Source: Clostridia bacterium
GTDB lineage: Bacteria; Bacillota_A; Clostridia; Oscillospirales; CAG-272
Reading direction: 5' to 3'
Assembly: GCA_017529175.1 (NCBI GenBank)
Contig: JAFXNX010000054.1
Coordinates: 1 to 8,241, forward strand
Length of the DNA: 8,241 nucleotides
In this document: piece by piece, positions 6,203 to 8,241 of the stretch
Position numbering within the stretch: the first letter of the stretch is position 1
How the letters are laid out: every line of letters begins with the position of its first letter
Translations under genes and position numbers: made by a program
Notes under the pieces: generated by a model
What the model was told of the DNA's origin: nothing
The model's database searches: none
What the model saw: only the letters and a program-made list of their open reading frames with translations

Positions 6203-6231
6203 TTGATTTTACAAAATCATAGTGATATAAT
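6203..6231 (+). promoter_or_regulatory. Sigma-A promoter of the nagAB unit
   Basis: TTGATT (6203-6208, 4 of 6), a 17-nt spacer, and a perfect TATAAT (6226-6231) preceded by TGA, an extended -10. The expected start is near 6238, giving a leader of about 23 nt with a strong AGGAGG ribosome binding site (6248-6253) 7 nt before the nagA ATG. Confidence 0.82.
6204..6219. promoter_or_regulatory. Palindromic operator candidate in the nag promoter
   Basis: TGATTTT (6204-6210) and AAAATCA (6213-6219) are exact reverse complements around AC. The 16-bp palindrome covers most of the -35 element and the first half of the spacer, a typical position for a repressor that blocks RNA polymerase. It does not match the GntR-type NagR (YvoA) site of Bacillus (ATTGGT half-sites) or a CcpA cre site. 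No regulator gene is visible in the window. Confidence 0.5.
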
Positions 6232-6260
6232 TACTATTTGGAAAAATAGGAGGTATTGTC

Positions 6261-7403
6261 ATGAAATGTATAATCAACGGTAAGATCATAACTCCAAGCG
6301 AGATACTTGACGGATACGTTTTAGTCTTTGACGAAAAGATCAAAGAGATCGTAAAAGAGGATGAAATACCCGCAGGCTGTGAAGTCATCGACGCGCACGG
6401 CGCTTACGTCGCCCCCGGACTTGTCGATATACATATCCACGGTTACGTCGGAGAGGACACGAGCGACGGCAGTATCGAAGGACTCGAGAAGATGGCGACG
6501 TCTCTCGTTGCAAACGGCGTTACGTCCTTCTGCCCGACCACGATGACTGTCGCAAAGGATCAGATCGAGCGCGCATTCCAAACGGCGCGTGACCTGAAAG
6601 CAAAAGAAGGATATCACGGCGCGAACGTACTCGGTATCAACTGCGAAGGACCTTTCATCAATCCGTCGAAAAAAGGCGCGCAGATGGAAGAACACATCCT
6701 TCCGCCGGACGGAAAATTCATCGTTGACAATGCCGATATTGTAAAGCTCGTAACGATCGCTCCCGAAATGGACGGCGCGCTCGACGCGATAAAATACATT
6801 ACGGAAAACTCCGACGTCCTCGTATCGACAGGACACACAAACGCGACGTTTGAAGAGGCGAACCTCGGTATCGAGGCGGGAGTCCGTCACACGACTCATC
6901 TTTTCAACGCGATGACCCCTCTTATGCACAGAAACCCCGGAGTCGTCGGCTCCGCGCTCTCTCACGACGAGGTCTCGTGCGAGATGATCTGCGACACGTT
7001 CCATATCAACAAGGGACTTTTTGAGATCGTTGCAAAGCTCAAAGGCGACAAACTCTGCCTTATCACAGACTGCATGAGAGCCGGAGGAATGCCGGACGGA
7101 CATTACGACCTCGGCGGACAGGCGGTCAACGTATCCGGTATCAAGTGTCTGCTTGAGGACGGAACGATTGCGGGAAGTGTGCTGAAGCTCAATCTTGCGG
7201 TAAAGAATTTCTATGAAAACACGAGCGTCGGTCTCGTTAAAGCGTTTGCGGCGGCGTCGCTGAATCCCGCAAAGGCGATCCGCGAGGACGCAAGAAAAGG
7301 CTCCATTGAGCCCGGCAAGGACGCCGACATAATAATCATCGACAGCAATTTCAATATTATAAATACATTTATCGGAGGTACGGTAAGATATGAAAACAAC
7401 TGA
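6261..7403 (+). CDS. nagA: N-acetylglucosamine-6-phosphate deacetylase
   Basis: Removes acetate from GlcNAc-6-phosphate to give glucosamine-6-phosphate, the first cytoplasmic step of GlcNAc use and cell-wall amino-sugar recycling. It has 380 residues, normal length, of the amidohydrolase fold. Metal and substrate residues are visible in order: HIH (H58, H60) in VDIHIHG, E129 in CEGPF, H145 in the following loop, H192 in STGHTNAT, H213 in TTHLFNAMTP, and catalytic D270 in LITDCMRAGG. The intact HxH suggests a two-metal site as in Bacillus NagA, rather than the one-metal Escherichia coli type in which this motif is replaced. The start has AGGAGG (6248-6253) 7 nt upstream, behind a strong promoter with a palindromic site. 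The 3' end overlaps nagB by 14 nt. NagA and NagB act in succession, so coupled translation makes sense. Confidence 0.97.
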   Translation: MKCIINGKIITPSEILDGYVLVFDEKIKEIVKEDEIPAGCEVIDAHGAYVAPGLVDIHIHGYVGEDTSDGSIEGLEKMATSLVANGVTSFCPTTMTVAKDQIERAFQTARDLKAKEGYHGANVLGINCEGPFINPSKKGAQMEEHILPPDGKFIVDNADIVKLVTIAPEMDGALDAIKYITENSDVLVSTGHTNATFEEANLGIEAGVRHTTHLFNAMTPLMHRNPGVVGSALSHDEVSCEMICDTFHINKGLFEIVAKLKGDKLCLITDCMRAGGMPDGHYDLGGQAVNVSGIKCLLEDGTIAGSVLKLNLAVKNFYENTSVGLVKAFAAASLNPAKAIREDARKGSIEPGKDADIIIIDSNFNIINTFIGGTVRYENN

Positions 7404-8181
7404 TGTAAAAGCCTACTCAAACGGCAAAAACAGCGGCATACAGGTATTTGTATGCAAGGACTATGACGCGCTCAGCGCAAAGGCTGCGGCGATCGTTTCC
7501 GGCGAGATCAACAAGAAAGCTCATTTCGTTCTCGGTCTTGCTACGGGAACTTCCCCCATCGGTCTTTACACCGAGCTTGCAAACCTCAACGCTGAAGGCA
7601 AGGTCGATTTCTCCGGAGTCACGACCTACAATCTCGACGAGTATTATCCGATAGCTCCCGAAAACGATCAGAGCTACAGATATTTCATGAACAAGTATCT
7701 CTTCAATAAAGTCAATATAGACATGAAAGAGACTCACCTTCTGAACGGTCTTGCTGACGATTACGAGGCTGAATGCAAAGCTTATGACGAAGCGATCGAG
7801 GCGGCAGGCAACGTCGACCTTCAGGTGCTCGGCATCGGTTGCAACGGACATATAGGCTTCAACGAACCCGGCGACACATTCATCATGGGAACTCACAGAG
7901 TTACGCTCACAGAGAACACGATCGAAGCTAACTCCCGTCTTTTCAACAGCGCAGACGAAGTTCCGCGTCATGCTCTTTCCATGGGTATCAAAGCTATCAT
8001 GAACGCAAAGCAGATCGTCCTTGTCGCAAACGGCAAGAACAAGGCGAAAGCGATCAAAGACGCTCTCGAAGGCGAAGTCACACCCTGGTGCCAGGCTTCC
8101 GTTCTCCAACTCAGAAGCAACGTTGTTTTCGTTCTCGACGAGGACGCGGCTTCCGAGCTCACAGAGTACAAACCCCTTTAA
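7390..8181 (+). CDS. nagB: Glucosamine-6-phosphate deaminase
   Basis: Converts glucosamine-6-phosphate to fructose-6-phosphate and ammonia, feeding amino sugars into glycolysis; cytoplasmic. It has 263 residues. Motifs in order: the phosphate-binding LGLATGTSPIGLY (48-60), NLDEYYP with catalytic D83 (the equivalent of E. coli D72), GIGCNGHIGFNEP (148-160) with H154 and E159 of the catalytic relay and N152 where E. coli has Asp141, and the later SRLF and RHALSMGI segments. Asn at that position is common in Firmicutes enzymes. The ATG at 7390 lies inside the end of nagA, with GGAGGT (7374-7379) 10 nt upstream; the frame is +1 relative to nagA. Another gene starts 24 nt after the stop, so nagAB is probably part of a longer unit. 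Confidence 0.97.
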   Translation: MKTTDVKAYSNGKNSGIQVFVCKDYDALSAKAAAIVSGEINKKAHFVLGLATGTSPIGLYTELANLNAEGKVDFSGVTTYNLDEYYPIAPENDQSYRYFMNKYLFNKVNIDMKETHLLNGLADDYEAECKAYDEAIEAAGNVDLQVLGIGCNGHIGFNEPGDTFIMGTHRVTLTENTIEANSRLFNSADEVPRHALSMGIKAIMNAKQIVLVANGKNKAKAIKDALEGEVTPWCQASVLQLRSNVVFVLDEDAASELTEYKPL

Positions 8182-8205
8182 TTCATCTGAAAGGATGCTT
8201 ATAAA

Positions 8206-8241
8206 ATGATCAAAGCAGTACTTGATCCTCATTTTATGCCG
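8206..8241 (+). CDS. Unidentified gene, first 12 codons only (right end cut off)
   Basis: ATG at 8206 with AAAGGA (8190-8195) 10 nt upstream opens a frame encoding MIKAVLDPHFMP before the window ends. It follows nagB by 24 nt on the same strand with no terminator between, so it is very likely co-transcribed and possibly linked to amino-sugar metabolism. The ATG at 8195 in another frame meets a stop after four codons and is not a start. Twelve residues are too few to name a family. Confidence 0.6.
   Translation, partial: MIKAVLDPHFMP

Noticed and set aside
7417..8232. A long open frame of 271 codons antisense to nagB, and a similar one of 260 codons antisense to nagA (6321-7103).
   Set aside because: Their products show no recognisable motifs and no ribosome binding sites. 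The nagA and nagB frames carry full catalytic motifs, so these are shadows caused by codon bias.

Overview
The window looks like a chromosomal segment of an endospore-forming member of the Firmicutes (class Clostridia, plausibly an uncultured gut lineage). The evidence is a complete cotJA-cotJB-cotJC spore coat operon, Gram-positive style AGGAGG ribosome binding sites, sigma-A type promoters with 17-nt spacers, and enzyme subtypes typical of Firmicutes (MtaB/YqeV-like methylthiotransferase, NagA with an HxH metal motif, NagB with NGHIGFNEP). Species cannot be fixed from the sequence alone.

Layout, left to right. (1) Positions 1-688 hold the 3' end of a GH29 alpha-L-fucosidase gene, closed by a strong hairpin terminator. 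(2) Positions 814-2016 hold the three-gene cotJ operon, with a promoter candidate and a perfect inverted repeat in its leader. (3) A GC-rich hairpin at about 2028-2060 lies between convergent transcription units and probably terminates both. (4) Positions 4613-2093, minus strand, hold an overlapping three-gene unit: upp (uracil phosphoribosyltransferase), then two different RluA-family pseudouridine synthases. It has a clear sigma-A promoter and a hairpin in its leader. (5) Divergent from it, at 4863-6164, is mtaB, a radical-SAM tRNA methylthiotransferase with its own promoter. (6) Positions 6261-8181 hold nagA and nagB, overlapping by 14 nt, under an extended -10 promoter with a 16-bp palindrome in the promoter core. 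The first 12 codons of a further gene of the same unit run off the right edge.

Functionally there are three themes. The first is amino-sugar and host-glycan use: fucosidase, then NagA and NagB, which convert GlcNAc-6-phosphate to fructose-6-phosphate. The second is RNA modification and pyrimidine salvage: two pseudouridine synthases, MtaB and Upp. The third is spore coat assembly: CotJA, CotJB and the manganese-catalase-like CotJC. Every complete gene appears intact, with family motifs and catalytic residues present. I found no mobile element, CRISPR array, tRNA or rRNA, and no convincing undescribed system. The items most worth a second look are regulatory: the palindrome in the nag promoter, the cotJ leader repeat and overlapping promoter readings, the hairpin in the upp leader, and the unidentified gene at the right edge.
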